Source: a virus. Taken from it: DNA of 45,002 nt. Below, one piece after another: positions 44,941 through 45,002 of the stretch; the first letter of the stretch is position 1, and each line of letters opens with the position of its first letter. The notes under the pieces are model-generated. The model saw nothing but the letters and a program-made list of their open reading frames with translations. It made no database searches and was not told the origin of the DNA. The translations under genes and the position numbers were made by a program. The stretch lies in the IMG/VR virus record IMGVR_UViG_3300020442_002957, positions 1-45,002 of that record; one strand, given 5' to 3'.

Positions 44941-45002
44941 ATGCCTAAATATGAAAATTGGACTAGTGTAGAAGCAGTAGACAGAAGTCTACTAGATGCT
45001 GA
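44941..45002 (+). CDS. Start of a gene cut by the window edge
   Basis: Twenty codons from an ATG with no clear Shine-Dalgarno (PKYENWTSVEAVDRSLLDA). It has a late box upstream. Too short to assign. Confidence 0.5.
   Translation, partial: MPKYENWTSVEAVDRSLLDA

Noticed and set aside
1-45002. CRISPR arrays, insertion sequences, integrase or attachment sites
   Set aside because: No spaced direct repeats, transposase/integrase motifs or terminal repeats were seen.

Overview
The window reads as part of a large, AT-rich, tailed marine phage genome of the T4 superfamily. It is most like a myophage of SAR11-type alphaproteobacteria (a 'pelagimyophage'), a relative of the marine cyanomyophages. Supporting evidence: dense head-to-tail genes with 1-4 base overlaps; a T4-type late promoter word (TAAATAC, often in an ATAAATAC or CTAAATAC context) repeated at gene boundaries; a second promoter class of TTGACW-17-TATAnT type; a ribonucleotide reductase/glutaredoxin block; Hsp20; a tail-fibre-like protein; and a circularly permuted, alphaproteobacterial-style tmRNA whose tag is ANDNYAPEMAMAA. 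No capsid, portal, terminase or replication gene lies inside the window, so the T4-like assignment is inferred from promoters and gene content. Host assignment is also inference.

Layout. 1-1.8 kb: nucleotide-sugar dehydrogenase-like gene, then a short minus-strand pair including a class 3 lipase. 1.8-10 kb: conserved phage proteins of unknown role. These include a Pol-beta-like nucleotidyltransferase next to a ligase-like KxDG protein, a tandem pair of basic proteins, and an acidic protein ending on an A10 run that may be a -1 frameshift site. 10-17 kb: NfuA-like Fe-S carrier, PD-(D/E)XK nuclease, pectate-lyase-fold fibre, then nrdA, nrdB and glutaredoxin. 17-20.8 kb: small genes, a minus-strand outer-membrane-barrel-like gene and the tmRNA with a small membrane ORF inside its intervening loop, then a staphylococcal-nuclease-type nuclease and a winged-helix regulator. 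20.8-29.3 kb: SleB-type cell wall hydrolase, 2OG-Fe(II) oxygenases, three lipoproteins, a large membrane coiled-coil protein, ribosomal protein bS21, GMP reductase and an SGNH hydrolase. 29.3-33.1 kb: GroEL, Hsp20, ClpS, heme oxygenase and a ferredoxin-dependent bilin reductase (PcyX/PcyA type). 33.2-40.1 kb: a curli-type cassette (CsgF, CsgG, two curlin-like repeat proteins) with a FecR-domain protein and a CHASE2-adenylate cyclase. 40.1-41.2 kb: five minus-strand genes including two paralogous one-TM proteins. 41.2-45 kb: FmdB-type zinc ribbon, peroxiredoxin, two more oxygenases, an AbrB-like protein, translation initiation factor IF-1, a SprT-like metalloprotease and the start of one more gene.

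How it fits together. Three themes stand out. (1) Takeover of translation and protein quality control: tmRNA, bS21, IF-1, ClpS, GroEL, Hsp20, plus unusual ribosome-site patterns (a recurring GAGGGCAA site, and TAAATAC-N3-ATG boundaries with little or no leader). (2) Nucleotide and redox supply: NrdAB, glutaredoxin, GMP reductase, NfuA, peroxiredoxin, and heme-to-bilin conversion. (3) Remodelling of the cell envelope: a type VIII (curli) export channel with two exported repeat proteins and a FecR/CHASE2-cyclase pair that could couple the envelope to cAMP, plus lipoproteins, beta-barrel-like proteins and a lipase. The third theme is the best candidate for an undescribed system. Curli-related genes have been reported in metagenome-derived pelagimyophages with unclear function; the FecR and cyclase partners suggest a sensory or signalling role.
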